Source: Anaerolineales bacterium | GTDB lineage: Bacteria > Chloroflexota > Anaerolineae > 4572-78 > J111 | Assembly (NCBI GenBank): GCA_020634935.1 | Contig: JACKAT010000001.1 | Coordinates: forward strand, 186,001 to 250,000 | DNA: 64,000 nucleotides | Reading direction: 5' to 3' | Shown: one piece after another, positions 16,601-25,036 of the stretch | How the letters are laid out: each line of letters begins with the position of its first letter | Position numbering within the stretch: the first letter of the stretch is position 1 | Translations under genes and position numbers: made by a program | Notes under the pieces: model-generated | Told to the model about the DNA's origin: nothing | The model's input: only the letters and a program-made list of their open reading frames with translations | Database searches by the model: none

Positions 16601-16817
16601 ATGAGTTCACTTATCGATAAAGATGGTGTTGTTCATAAAAAAGGGTGGGATGGTCAATACAACCCCCACGGAACTTAACTGGGCGGTGATGGTGATAATC
16701 CTGGCTGTGGTTATCATTTTCGCCGCTTTTTTATTGCTGATTGTGGCGCTGTTTATTGCTTTACAGCGGGGCATGACCTCGGCTCAGGGCGTCGCGATTG
16801 GGGCATCTTTGCTTTAA
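16601..16817 (+). pseudogene. Small one-TM protein with apparent frameshift at a C5 run
   Basis: With a good ribosome site, the ATG at 16601 opens a frame reading MSSLIDKDGVVHKKGWDGQY, then NPHGT and a stop at 16676. The second frame (ATG at 16650) encodes MVNTTPTELNWAVMVIILAV and a long hydrophobic helix ending at 16817. Removing one C from the CCCCC run at about 16662-16666 would join them as NPTELNWAVMVI into one protein of about 71 residues with a soluble head and one membrane helix. It may be a real frameshift mutation, programmed shifting, or a homopolymer error. The next gene (16888) is also a membrane protein and may be in the same transcript. Function unknown. Confidence 0.5.
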
Positions 16818-16887
16818 CCTCGGCAGCGCTGGCCGGCCAAATTTAATTGACCTCAATGTAATTCATTTAAGTATTAGGAGATATTAA

Positions 16888-17460
16888 ATGTTAGGTGCTT
16901 TATTGTTGGCGTTTGTAACAGGTATCGTTGGTACATTTGTACTTAATTGGGTCACTTGGTTATTGCCAGATTTCTTATCAGAGTTACTGGGTGATTACTT
17001 AGACTTTCTAGGAGCTTTCACCAGTCTGGCTATCGGTTATGTAGCAGGAATGAAGGCAAACTTACTTACTAGTGTGAGACATATTAAAGTTTTTACCTTT
17101 TTAGTCGCAGTAATTGCTCTTTGTTGTCTGGTCTGCTGGTATTACTTTAATTACTATTTTCATTTCAGACCAGATGTTATTGCTGCAATTACTCAAGAAA
17201 ATGCTAATCCAGAACAAATACTAGATCAGCTTTTACTGCAAGAAACAGGGTACAAAGGATTCCTGGGATACTTAATTCTCTCTGCTGGAAATGGTTTTAC
17301 GGGATGGCTAAACTGGGGGATACGTTTATTTGTGCTTTTCATCTCAATCGTGTGGGCTCGTTACGGCTTACGTATTGCATTAACAGAACGCATTCAACCT
17401 GGGCAGGCATCAAGTGATATTCTAGCAATGGAATTGAATAAAATGCTATTTGATGATTAG
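16888..17460 (+). CDS. Membrane protein of unknown function, four TM segments
   Basis: A 190-residue protein with hydrophobic stretches at about 1-22, 37-55, 67-90 and 140-160, plus a soluble insert at about 95-125 (RPDVIAAITQENANPEQILD). The C-terminal tail is soluble and acidic. The start follows TTAGGAGAT, a good ribosome site. Base composition is clearly AT-rich compared with genes further right, similar to the first third of the next large gene. I do not recognise the family. It lies 70 bp after the frameshifted small protein and may share its transcript. Confidence 0.75.
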   Translation: MLGALLLAFVTGIVGTFVLNWVTWLLPDFLSELLGDYLDFLGAFTSLAIGYVAGMKANLLTSVRHIKVFTFLVAVIALCCLVCWYYFNYYFHFRPDVIAAITQENANPEQILDQLLLQETGYKGFLGYLILSAGNGFTGWLNWGIRLFVLFISIVWARYGLRIALTERIQPGQASSDILAMELNKMLFDD

Positions 17461-17490
17461 ACGCTAAGGGTCCATAAGGGATTGATTCAA

Positions 17491-17617
17491 GGTGCCGAGT
17501 TCAAAAGGTGACAGTCACTTAGACGCGACAAATCGATTTGTTTGGGCTAAACGGGCGTTCATTTTCGGCCAAAAGTGACTGTCACCGGGTTCGATACACC
17601 CAACGGCGTAAGTCCTA
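17491..17617 (+). repeat. Repeat A, long form
   Basis: GTTCAAAAGGTGACAGTCAC, an interior with AAATCGATTTGTTTGGGC, then AAAAGTGACTGTCACCGGG and the end ACACCCAACGGCGTAAGTCC. The right end (to TA at 17617) is complete; the left outer end is worn. Confidence 0.75.
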
Positions 17618-17764
17618 TTCTTCTCATTCACTTGGGATAGACCACAACGGAATGGAAATTGACGGATAGTAATTAAAATCTGTTGTCGGGCTTGCCGGGG
17701 AAATTGAGAGGATACATTTCATCTGTATGAATTAGTTTTCGTTCTTTCGGAGGGAGGGATTTCG

Positions 17765-20700
17765 ATGTTTAGACAACGACTGACACGACTGGTTGTTACC
17801 CTTTTTTTTGTAACTATATTGGTTAGTAATTCTATTTCTATTCTGGTTTATCCATCAGTAGCATTTGCCACTGCAACAACTACCAGTGCTAATCCAGTAT
17901 GGGGGTCGCATTCGCTGCCAAAAAATCAGTATGGCAATAAAATTGATAAAGTTTTGTCGAATGGGCAGTTCGTTTACGGCCCAAATATGGGTAATTTTAA
18001 AGTAGAAAATTACTTAAATACATCTTCAACCCATTTACTTCCATACGCCGAACAATTATATGGTCGTTCAGAATACTACAGTATTAATCCAAAAGTTTAC
18101 CTAACTCTAATGGAGATGTCTACCCAGCTGCTTTCAAGAAAAGATGCCACGACTAATGAGATTGAGAATCCATTTGGACTCAGCGAACCAGGCTTCCTTA
18201 ATCAGCTAGACCATATCTCTAATTTATTGTTTAACGCTTATTATCTTCACTTATACACTTTTTCTCCTGTGCCTGATACCCAACGAGACTTGCCGCCACT
18301 AAGATTATCAGATGGTTCATTATTTTTTGTTCCGCCTGAAGTAAATGCGGGTACATATGCCGTGCTGGCTGCTTTAGCCCCTTTACGCACTGCCGAAGGA
18401 ATAAAATCAGCTGTCGATAATACCGCCCCAAACGGGTTTTATCGCACTTACAAAACGCTTTTCCCTGAAGATAATCCTCTTGATGAGACAAATTATATAT
18501 ATGTGCCAGGCGATATTGGAATATTAGCTGCTCCTCCAGATATGCTTCAACTGCCTTATTCACAAGGAGAAGCCTGGAATTTTAACGGTGTACATGACTC
18601 ACTTGGTGGTGATTATGGTAGCCCTGGGAATGATATGTCATCTATCGATTTTAGCCCAGGCTGGCCAGCATGGAATAGCGATACTAGCAATATGTGGGTT
18701 GTCGCCGCTGCATCAGGAACACCCACTAAAATCTCCAATTGTAACTTTAAAATTACCCATCAAGATGGCTGGGAAACGACCTATTACCATCTGGAGAATA
18801 TTCAAAACTTTGGAAGTTCTATTCAACAAAACGCCCATATTGGAGTCATAGCTAATACATTACCCGAGGCCATATGTAACGGCGGTAACTCAACAGGACC
18901 TCATGCCCATTTTACTTTAAAACGAAATGGTGCTTTGATCGCTTTGGATGGCACAGCGCTTTCTGGTTGGTACATTCATAGCGGTCGTTGGAATTATGAT
19001 AATAATCAAGATTATATGTGGTTAGAAAGAAATGGAAACAAAAAATATGTATCTGGTGCTCCACTACTAAATGATGGAAATATTTCTAGTGGCTGCGACT
19101 CATACGCTGACTCCACTATTGTTTTATTCGACAATACCAATTGTGGAGGAAGCAAAAAAACCTTATTTCAATCGGGATTAATTAACTTAAATGACTTCAA
19201 TGATCAAACATCGTCAATTTTCATTCCAACTGGCTGGTCAGTCAAAGTGTATGAACATGAAAATCGCGGTGGTGCGAGTCGATGTGTAAATACTACCCTG
19301 GCGAATTTAAGCGGAGAGACCTTTGATAATGGGTCAAGTATGAACGATAAAATCTCATCCGTGGAGGTGTTTGATAACAGCAACAATTGTAGTGAACCGC
19401 CGATTTGTCCGGCGGTAAACCTTAGTGATTATTCAACGACAGGAATAGCTCAACTCGATGTGTGTACACCCGCCGACACCACGCCTCCCACCGCTACCTG
19501 GATCAGTCCCGCCAACAACAGCACAATTCGCGCCCAATCCGTTACGCTCAAGGCCAATGCTACCGATAATTCCAGTGGGGTTGATTACGTTCGATTTAGC
19601 GCCAAATACGGCGGCAGTTGGCACAACCTTTATTATGATTACTCTGCTCCATACGAGTATACCTGGGACTTATGCGCGGCGGATGTGCCTAATGGCGAGA
19701 TTGAACTGGGGTTACAAGCCTATGACAAAGCCGGCAACGAATTCGTTTACTCCGAACATTACGCCAACTACAAAATCTACAAAGATTACACCTGTGGTTC
19801 ACCTCCGGCCCCAACGCCAGCCCCTTCAGATCTCGTCAAACTGTACCATCAAGCCAATTACGGCGGCGATCCCTTCTGGACAGGCGGGGCGGGCAATCAC
19901 GGCAATATTAATCCCCTACAATTTACGTATTCAATGCGGGTGCCGAATAACTGGTCGGTCGAGACGTTCTCGGACTACAACTTTGGCGGGCAAAAACAAT
20001 GTTGGGCCGGCTCCGTGGCCAAATTGGGCGACTACGGCTGGACGTCCGAAGTGAAATCGCTCAAGGCTTACACCAGCAACGTTTGCCCTAACCCGCCGCC
20101 GCCGGGCGGGCAGTGGCAGGCCAAATTCTGGCGAACCGGAACGTGCTACGACGACCACAGCCAATGTACGTCCGGCAACACCACGCATCAGTCTCAGCCG
20201 TCGGTGCCAGGCGTTGTCGGCGGTAGAAACTACATTATCAAAGAAGATTGGGGGCAAAACTCGCCGGGCGGCAGTACCCCAGTTGATGACTGGTCGGGTT
20301 ATTTTGAGACCACCATAAATTTCCCGGCGGGCAACTACGTCTTTTATGCCACGCACGATGACGGATTGAAACTCAAAATTGGCAGCTACGGCGAACGCAG
20401 CACCAGCGATGAACGCATTGACAGCGACCGGCTGTGTAACGACCAACCGTACTATCTCAATGGGAATACTAAAGTAGAAGCTTACCTGCACGAGCGGGGC
20501 GGCGATGCCACCATCCAAATTTGGTATGATACCAACACGGCGGCCTGTGTAAAACCGGAAGCGCCCGCGTTATGGTGGCCCGATCATCAAAGTACAATTA
20601 ACGATACCACGCCGGCGTTCGATTGGCTGGCGATATCCGGTGGGGTTGAATATCGGATTCAAGTGGCCGATAACGCCAACTTCACCAACGCCGTCATCAA

Positions 20701-22060
20701 TACCACCACCACCGCCACCAATTACACACCCGGTACAGCGCTGGCCTACAACACCTATTACTGGCGGGTGCAAGCCAAGAATGGTTACAACAACTGGAGT
20801 AATTGGAGCGATATTCGGCAAGTAACCATTGCCCCCGTTTCTGTGCCCACTATAGCGGCGACTGACGGCTTGTATACCGATAAAGTTCAAATTACTTGGA
20901 ATTCGGTATCGGGCGCAACCGGCTACGAGGTGTATCGGGCCGCTTCTTATAGCGGAAGTAAAACAAAACTGGCTACCGTCAGTACAACGACGTATAACGA
21001 TACCTCGGCGGTCGCTGATACCGTTTACTATTACTGGGTCAAAGCCTGTAACGGTTCGACGTGTAGTAACTACAGCAATTACGATAGCGGCTGGCGCAGC
21101 GTCAGCGTTAGCCCGCCGGCCAATGTCCAAGCCAGCGATGGCGCATTCACCGACAACGTCCGCGTCACCTGGAATGGGGTTTCCGGCGCAACCAGCTACG
21201 AAGTTTGGCGGCATACCGCTGATAACTCTGCGGCGGCGGCCAAGATTGCGGCTGCTGTAACCGGAACTGGTTACGATGATTTCGCAGCGGCGCTTGGCCA
21301 AACGTATTACTATTGGGTTAAAGCCAAAAACAACGCCGGGACAAGCGGCTTTAGCAGTTCCGACTCGGGTCACCGGCTGGCGCCTATTCCCAATCAACCG
21401 GGCGATCCGTATGAAGTTAGCGTCACCGCATCGAGCCTCACTTTTGGCTGGACGGACAACGCCGCTAATGAAACCGGCTTTAAGCTCTATAAATGGAGCG
21501 GTGTGGCCGTGGATTTTGTCTACCACGATCAAGTTGGGGCCAATGTGACCACTTATACGGACACCAACCTCAACTGCGACTCGAAATATTGGTACAAAGT
21601 GACAGCCTTCAATACCTACGGGGAGTCGCCCCAAACCGGTTGGCTCGAAGCGCAAACGGCTAGCTGCGCCCCGTTGGATAATACGGCTCCCACTTTTCCG
21701 GTCAATGATCCCGGCACCGGCTCGCCGCTGATCGAACCGGCCGGCGGTGTGGTGATAAACACGCCGCGCCCGACCTTTGATTGGCACGACGCAGTTGATG
21801 ATGTGGGGGTGGCCGGCTATACGCTGCGAATTACCGGCAGCACGCAACCCATCATCTTGGCAGCCGGCGCAACGGATATTGATACTGTTCAATCCTTCTA
21901 CACGCCCACGTTTGATCTGGTTGACGGGACTTATACCTGGACCGTTCAGGCATATGACGCAGCCGGTAATAGAACCTCGTTTGTTACGGCGGAAGCCTTT
22001 ACCATCGCCACCGCCTTCAACGATGATCAAAAGGTTTATTTGCCACTGCTAACTAAATAG
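17765..22060 (+). CDS. Large secreted modular protein: M23-like peptidase, crystallin, PA14, FN3
   Basis: A 1431-residue exported protein. A signal peptide covers about residues 1-36 (hydrophobic VVTLFFVTILVSNSISIL). An M23/LytM-like domain lies at about 260-400, with SIDFSPG, YYHLEN and TGPHAHFTLK holding the Asp and His residues expected for zinc binding. Then come a beta/gamma-crystallin-like domain (about 447-537), an Ig-like domain (572-675), a second crystallin-like domain (690-770), a PA14-like domain (782-922), four FN3-type domains (932-1298) and a final Ig-like domain. The end, KVYLPLLTK, matches the C-terminal tail seen on many secreted Chloroflexota proteins. A likely role is cell-wall or carbohydrate binding and cutting outside the cell. 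The ribosome site GGAGGGAGGG is very strong. The coding sequence turns from AT-rich to GC-rich near 19440, at the edge between the first crystallin and the Ig-like domain, suggesting a fusion of segments of different origin. Confidence 0.88.
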   Translation: MFRQRLTRLVVTLFFVTILVSNSISILVYPSVAFATATTTSANPVWGSHSLPKNQYGNKIDKVLSNGQFVYGPNMGNFKVENYLNTSSTHLLPYAEQLYGRSEYYSINPKVYLTLMEMSTQLLSRKDATTNEIENPFGLSEPGFLNQLDHISNLLFNAYYLHLYTFSPVPDTQRDLPPLRLSDGSLFFVPPEVNAGTYAVLAALAPLRTAEGIKSAVDNTAPNGFYRTYKTLFPEDNPLDETNYIYVPGDIGILAAPPDMLQLPYSQGEAWNFNGVHDSLGGDYGSPGNDMSSIDFSPGWPAWNSDTSNMWVVAAASGTPTKISNCNFKITHQDGWETTYYHLENIQNFGSSIQQNAHIGVIANTLPEAICNGGNSTGPHAHFTLKRNGALIALDGTALSGWYIHSGRWNYDNNQDYMWLERNGNKKYVSGAPLLNDGNISSGCDSYADSTIVLFDNTNCGGSKKTLFQSGLINLNDFNDQTSSIFIPTGWSVKVYEHENRGGASRCVNTTLANLSGETFDNGSSMNDKISSVEVFDNSNNCSEPPICPAVNLSDYSTTGIAQLDVCTPADTTPPTATWISPANNSTIRAQSVTLKANATDNSSGVDYVRFSAKYGGSWHNLYYDYSAPYEYTWDLCAADVPNGEIELGLQAYDKAGNEFVYSEHYANYKIYKDYTCGSPPAPTPAPSDLVKLYHQANYGGDPFWTGGAGNHGNINPLQFTYSMRVPNNWSVETFSDYNFGGQKQCWAGSVAKLGDYGWTSEVKSLKAYTSNVCPNPPPPGGQWQAKFWRTGTCYDDHSQCTSGNTTHQSQPSVPGVVGGRNYIIKEDWGQNSPGGSTPVDDWSGYFETTINFPAGNYVFYATHDDGLKLKIGSYGERSTSDERIDSDRLCNDQPYYLNGNTKVEAYLHERGGDATIQIWYDTNTAACVKPEAPALWWPDHQSTINDTTPAFDWLAISGGVEYRIQVADNANFTNAVINTTTTATNYTPGTALAYNTYYWRVQAKNGYNNWSNWSDIRQVTIAPVSVPTIAATDGLYTDKVQITWNSVSGATGYEVYRAASYSGSKTKLATVSTTTYNDTSAVADTVYYYWVKACNGSTCSNYSNYDSGWRSVSVSPPANVQASDGAFTDNVRVTWNGVSGATSYEVWRHTADNSAAAAKIAAAVTGTGYDDFAAALGQTYYYWVKAKNNAGTSGFSSSDSGHRLAPIPNQPGDPYEVSVTASSLTFGWTDNAANETGFKLYKWSGVAVDFVYHDQVGANVTTYTDTNLNCDSKYWYKVTAFNTYGESPQTGWLEAQTASCAPLDNTAPTFPVNDPGTGSPLIEPAGGVVINTPRPTFDWHDAVDDVGVAGYTLRITGSTQPIILAAGATDIDTVQSFYTPTFDLVDGTYTWTVQAYDAAGNRTSFVTAEAFTIATAFNDDQKVYLPLLTK

Positions 22061-22076
22061 AATTTAAGGGGACAAC

Positions 22077-22169
22077 GCAGGTGACTGGCACTTTGGCTCA
22101 AATCGAGAACATTGAGCGGCATATAACGCTACAATTACAGCGATTAAGTGCCAGTCACCTCGTCTGCTC
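22077..22169 (+). repeat. Repeat B (GTGACTGGCAC family), long form
   Basis: GCAGGTGACTGGCACTT and its inverse AAGTGCCAGTCACCT enclose an interior starting TGGCTCAAATCGAGAAC. It starts 16 bp after the stop codon at 22060. Confidence 0.8.
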
Positions 22170-22302
22170 AATCCGCTGTTGTTTTCCCCAACTTCGCCAA
22201 AAATTAAAAAGCCAACTGGACATATCTTTAAACCTGGTTATACTGGAATTTATCGGATAAACTTAATACTTCTAACCTCTATCAGGAAAGGATTATCACC
22301 CA

Positions 22303-23136
22303 ATGACGATTACTCACAAGGATGCTCGCAGTTCCTACCAACTAACCTTCCCCAATCAAGCCGATGACGATGGCATCTTCACTCTGGCGGGAAACTACAT
22401 TGCCTACGAGCAAACCCGCCCCCCGGATCAGCAAACCCTTTATACCGCCGATATTACCGGCTGGTACGAAGAACTGCTCAGCGCCAAACAAGAAAAAACA
22501 GCCGCTCAAAGCCGCCGCGCCATTGCCTCGCAGAAAATCAAACAATTAGACGAAGAAGCGACAGAACTGGTGCGCCATATGTGGAAGACTGTCACGTACC
22601 ACTGTCACGATATGCTGTCGGAAGTGACGCAGTGGGGTTTTAGGATGAAGCAGACTACCGGCAACGCCTTATTGCCGCGCAATCGGGATGAACGGCTGGC
22701 CACCATGACCACCTACATTAATAAAGAGCAGAGCCGGCCGGAAGAAGAGCGTTTTTCCAAGCCGGACCTGGCCGCGATCATCACCGTGCGCGACGAGTTG
22801 AAAGCCAATTTAGTGGCTTACCAAACAGCGGATACGCAGCAACGAAACTGCGATGAACAATGCCGCGAGTTACTCTATAACCTGTCTGAATTCTTGCAAG
22901 CCGGCGGGATAGAGATTTTAGGCAAAGTATTTAGAATGAAGGTGTCAACCCAAATGCGAAATTGGGGCTTTGATGTCAGCCTCAAGCGGCGCAAACCCAC
23001 CAAAACGGAGGAAACCACCGCGACCAACGGGACCGCCGCCGACAGTTCAACCAACGGCTCGACCGCGTTAGGCGCCACGGTTAATGGCCAGGGATCAGTG
23101 GAATTGGGTGACGGATCGCTGGCTTTTACGGATTAA
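22303..23136 (+). CDS. Hypothetical protein with coiled-coil middle
   Basis: A 277-residue soluble protein not recognised. The region around residues 60-95 (SAKQEKTAAQSRRAIASQKI) is helical and likely coiled-coil. A helical core follows, with a cluster of charged residues (KRRKPTKTEE, about 228-237), and a low-complexity Thr/Asn/Gly/Ser tail (TNGTAADSSTNGSTALGA). There is no signal peptide or membrane segment. The start codon is preceded by GGAAAGGA at a rather long distance. It stands alone between repeat B and a terminator. A structural or DNA-binding role is possible but nothing in the sequence decides this. Confidence 0.75.
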   Translation: MTITHKDARSSYQLTFPNQADDDGIFTLAGNYIAYEQTRPPDQQTLYTADITGWYEELLSAKQEKTAAQSRRAIASQKIKQLDEEATELVRHMWKTVTYHCHDMLSEVTQWGFRMKQTTGNALLPRNRDERLATMTTYINKEQSRPEEERFSKPDLAAIITVRDELKANLVAYQTADTQQRNCDEQCRELLYNLSEFLQAGGIEILGKVFRMKVSTQMRNWGFDVSLKRRKPTKTEETTATNGTAADSSTNGSTALGATVNGQGSVELGDGSLAFTD

Positions 23137-23164
23137 ATGAGTGACTGTCACAGTCAGATAGATC

Positions 23165-23193
23165 GAAAAGCCGCTCGATAAGAGCGGCTTTTT
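23165..23193. terminator. Bidirectional rho-independent terminator
   Basis: AAAAGCCGCTC, GATA, AGAGCGGCTTTTTT. It ends the 22303-23136 transcript on the plus strand. On the minus strand it lies directly after the tRNA-Gly 3' fragment at 23198-23228, as the original tRNA terminator would. Confidence 0.8.
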
Positions 23194-23197
23194 TGAT

Positions 23198-23228
23198 TTA
23201 AAGCGGGTAAGGGGACTCGAACCCCTGA
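23198..23228 (-). repeat. 31-bp copy of the tRNA-Gly 3' end (possible att site)
   Basis: TTAAAGCGGGTAAGGGGACT and the next 11 bases are identical to 23917-23947, which is the T-arm and acceptor 3' strand of the tRNA-Gly gene plus four flanking bases. The rest of the tRNA is absent. The two copies are in the same orientation, 719 bp apart, and enclose a toxin-antitoxin pair and one repeat A. Confidence 0.85.
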
Positions 23229-23235
23229 AAATCAG

Positions 23236-23335
23236 GCGACAGTCACTTTTTGCCGAAAATGAACGTCCGCTTAGCCCAAACAAATCGATTTATCGCGTCT
23301 AAGTGACTGTCACCTTTTGAACGGCGTAACGCCTA
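23236..23335 (+). repeat. Repeat A, long form beside the tRNA fragment
   Basis: GCGACAGTCACTTTTTGCCG, an interior with GAACGTCCGCTTAGCCCAAA, then AAGTGACTGTCACCTTTTGA and ACGGCGTAACGCCTA. The left outer end is missing next to the tRNA fragment. Confidence 0.75.
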
Positions 23336-23337
23336 TG

Positions 23338-23604
23338 TTACCGGGAAATTAGTTTTTCGTAGTCATCATGGGGGCCAATCCAAAACCAAACAATTTGATC
23401 CTGATTGCGGACGCCCAAGGCCCGGTAATTGATATTGATTCGAATAGAGTAGGTGGGGGGATTGTCTATAACGCGTTTAAAATGGAGGCTGGGATGGTAG
23501 GGGTCCTGGGCAAATTGGTGATAGGTAGTCTTAGCCTGTTGCTGCACCGCTTGTGGTAATCGGGCCAAAGCTTTATGGAATGACTTGGTACGGTAAGACC
23601 TCAT
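23338..23604 (-). CDS. RelE/ParE-type toxin
   Basis: An 88-residue basic protein with the RelE/ParE fold pattern: N-terminal helices (TKSFHKALARLPQAVQQQAK), then strands YSIRININYRALGVR and DQIVWFWIGPHDDYEKLI at the end. Family members inhibit growth, either by cutting mRNA on the ribosome or by poisoning gyrase; the sequence does not show which. Its start overlaps the stop codon of the antitoxin gene by 4 bp (ATGA), so the two are translated together. The gene sits between the tRNA-Gly gene and a copy of that gene's 3' end, a typical place for acquired DNA. Confidence 0.85.
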   Translation of the reverse strand: MRSYRTKSFHKALARLPQAVQQQAKTTYHQFAQDPYHPSLHFKRVIDNPPTYSIRININYRALGVRNQDQIVWFWIGPHDDYEKLISR

Positions 23605-23846
23605 AACTGGTCGGGATCAAGCGCTTCGGTTAGCCCCTGTTGGTGTTCTGCCAGTGCTTCATTCGCCAATTTAGCCAGAGCGTCTGGAGAGTTGGCAAAT
23701 AGTTCATCCCAACGTTGATCAGCTTCAATTTCCTGAATGATAGCTACGATTTGTTGCCAAACCAAGAAATCGATTTGGACGGCCTTTTTTTGACCCGTTT
23801 CGTCGACGAGATATTGGACTGAACTTAATAGTTCTGCGGTTGTCAT
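23601..23846 (-). CDS. Antitoxin of the RelE-type pair
   Basis: An 81-residue acidic protein preceding the toxin gene on the same strand. Its first half (YLVDETGQKKAVQIDFLVWQ) resembles the strand-helix start of Phd/RelB-type antitoxins, and the acidic second half (DELFANSPDALAKLANEALA) would wrap the toxin. The start at 23846 follows GGGGAG at 7 bp. The complex is expected to repress its own promoter, which would lie between 23847 and the tRNA terminator at 23865-23893, leaving very little room. Confidence 0.8.
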   Translation of the reverse strand: MTTAELLSSVQYLVDETGQKKAVQIDFLVWQQIVAIIQEIEADQRWDELFANSPDALAKLANEALAEHQQGLTEALDPDQL

Positions 23847-23864
23847 AGCCGGCTCCCCATCTAT

Positions 23865-23893
23865 AAAAAAGCCGGATCGCGTTCGACCGGCTT
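23865..23893 (-). terminator. Terminator after tRNA-Gly
   Basis: On the minus strand AAGCCGG, TCGAACGCGAT, CCGGCTTTTTT lies 27 bp after the tRNA 3' end and just before the antitoxin start. It separates tRNA transcription from the toxin-antitoxin genes. Confidence 0.7.
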
Positions 23894-23920
23894 CTCTACA
23901 AATTCACACGCTTTAGTTAA

Positions 23921-23992
23921 AGCGGGTAAGGGGACTCGAACCCCTGACATCAACCTTGGGAAGGTTGCGTTCTACCACTGAACTATACCCGC
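23921..23992 (-). tRNA. tRNA-Gly (CCC)
   Basis: The 72-nt minus-strand sequence folds into a cloverleaf: acceptor GCGGGTA / TACCCGC, anticodon stem CAACC / GGTTG around loop TTCCCAA (anticodon CCC), and T-arm GGGGTTCGAGTCCCC. CCA is not encoded. Its 3' 27 bases plus four flanking bases recur at 23198-23228. Confidence 0.95.
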
Positions 23993-24046
23993 GAGATATA
24001 AAAGAAATTATAAAACTACGGCGGAAGATTGTCAAAAGCGACAAGG

Positions 24047-25036
24047 CTAACCCCCCAACACCCTCGCCGCATACTCCGTAATCCACGTGCGAAACGGAAA
24101 TAGGTCGATAAAGCCGACGTGGCCGCCGTAAGGTTGGATATCGAGGGTAAGATAGGGCGATATACCCGCCAAAGCGTGAAAATCGGCGACCGGCACAATC
24201 GGATCATCGGCCGCGGTCAGAATTGTGACCGGGCTGGTCAGGCCGGCCAGCATCGCCGGCGTTACCTGATAGCTGTTGAAATAGCTCTGCGCGTCAGGGT
24301 GCGGGCTGTAGCGCGGCATCAACGTTTCGGTCATCGCCATACAACTTTTGGCGGCCAGCTCCGGCGCGAAATCATACCGGTCGGGAAACAGCGCTTGTTT
24401 CTTTTTAAGCGAGGCCCGCCATTTGCTGCGGAAGTAATGCAGATACAAGGGATTGCGATCCAGCGCCAGCGTCGCCAGGCGAGGATTGATAGCCGGATTG
24501 ATGGCGATGGTTTGCCCCAGCGTGGGGATGGGCGTTTGCGCGTGCCGCCAGGCCAGGCGTAAAGCGAAGCTGCCGCCCAAAGAAACGCCGATGATATGCA
24601 GCGGGCGCGGCGCGGCCAGCCGGGCAACTTGTTGGGCCGCGTCGAACAGTTCATCCAGCAGATCGCCGCGAAAGAAGCCGGGATTGAGCTGGTGGGTGTC
24701 GCCGTGGTCGCGGTAGTTGACCCGGAAGACGGCGTAGCCGCGCCGGTACAGGTCCTCACCCAGCAGGGTGTTATAGTTCGATTCGGCGCAGCCCAGCCAG
24801 CCGTGCAGCAGCAGCACAATGCCTTTGGTCTGGTCCGGTTGGGGGGAGAAAAACCCTTGAAGCCGGACCCCCTGGGCCGTTTCCAAAATCATCTCCTGCT
24901 GAACTCGGCGCAGGTTGGTTTGGCCGGGCCGGTGCAGCGTCAGCAGCACGGTTTGCAGATGGCGATGGCGCACCAGGATATGCGGCAAAAAGTTAGCCGT
25001 TGGGGTGTGTTGTTCGATGGGTTTAGCCATAGTCAT
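24047..25036 (-). CDS. YheT-family alpha/beta hydrolase
   Basis: A 329-residue soluble hydrolase. The nucleophile elbow is GVSLGGS, the oxyanion region VLLLHGWLG lies upstream, the acid is in ADDPIVP and the catalytic histidine is in YGGHVGFIDL. The N-terminal segment LPHILVRHRHLQTVL is typical of the YheT/EMB8 group, whose members act on esters or lipids; the real substrate is not known. The length fits the family (about 320-340). Two starts are possible, at 25036 or at the third codon. The 5' end abuts the interrupted repeat F copy at 25034-25345. Confidence 0.9.
   Translation of the reverse strand: MTMAKPIEQHTPTANFLPHILVRHRHLQTVLLTLHRPGQTNLRRVQQEMILETAQGVRLQGFFSPQPDQTKGIVLLLHGWLGCAESNYNTLLGEDLYRRGYAVFRVNYRDHGDTHQLNPGFFRGDLLDELFDAAQQVARLAAPRPLHIIGVSLGGSFALRLAWRHAQTPIPTLGQTIAINPAINPRLATLALDRNPLYLHYFRSKWRASLKKKQALFPDRYDFAPELAAKSCMAMTETLMPRYSPHPDAQSYFNSYQVTPAMLAGLTSPVTILTAADDPIVPVADFHALAGISPYLTLDIQPYGGHVGFIDLFPFRTWITEYAARVLGG

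Noticed and set aside
20570..22030. 486-residue open frame opposite the secreted protein
   Set aside because: It is a shadow of the FN3-repeat region of the 17765-22060 gene, whose domains and ribosome site are strong.
23198..23228. Second tRNA-Gly gene
   Set aside because: Only 27 bases of the tRNA 3' end are present; no anticodon arm or 5' acceptor strand precedes them.
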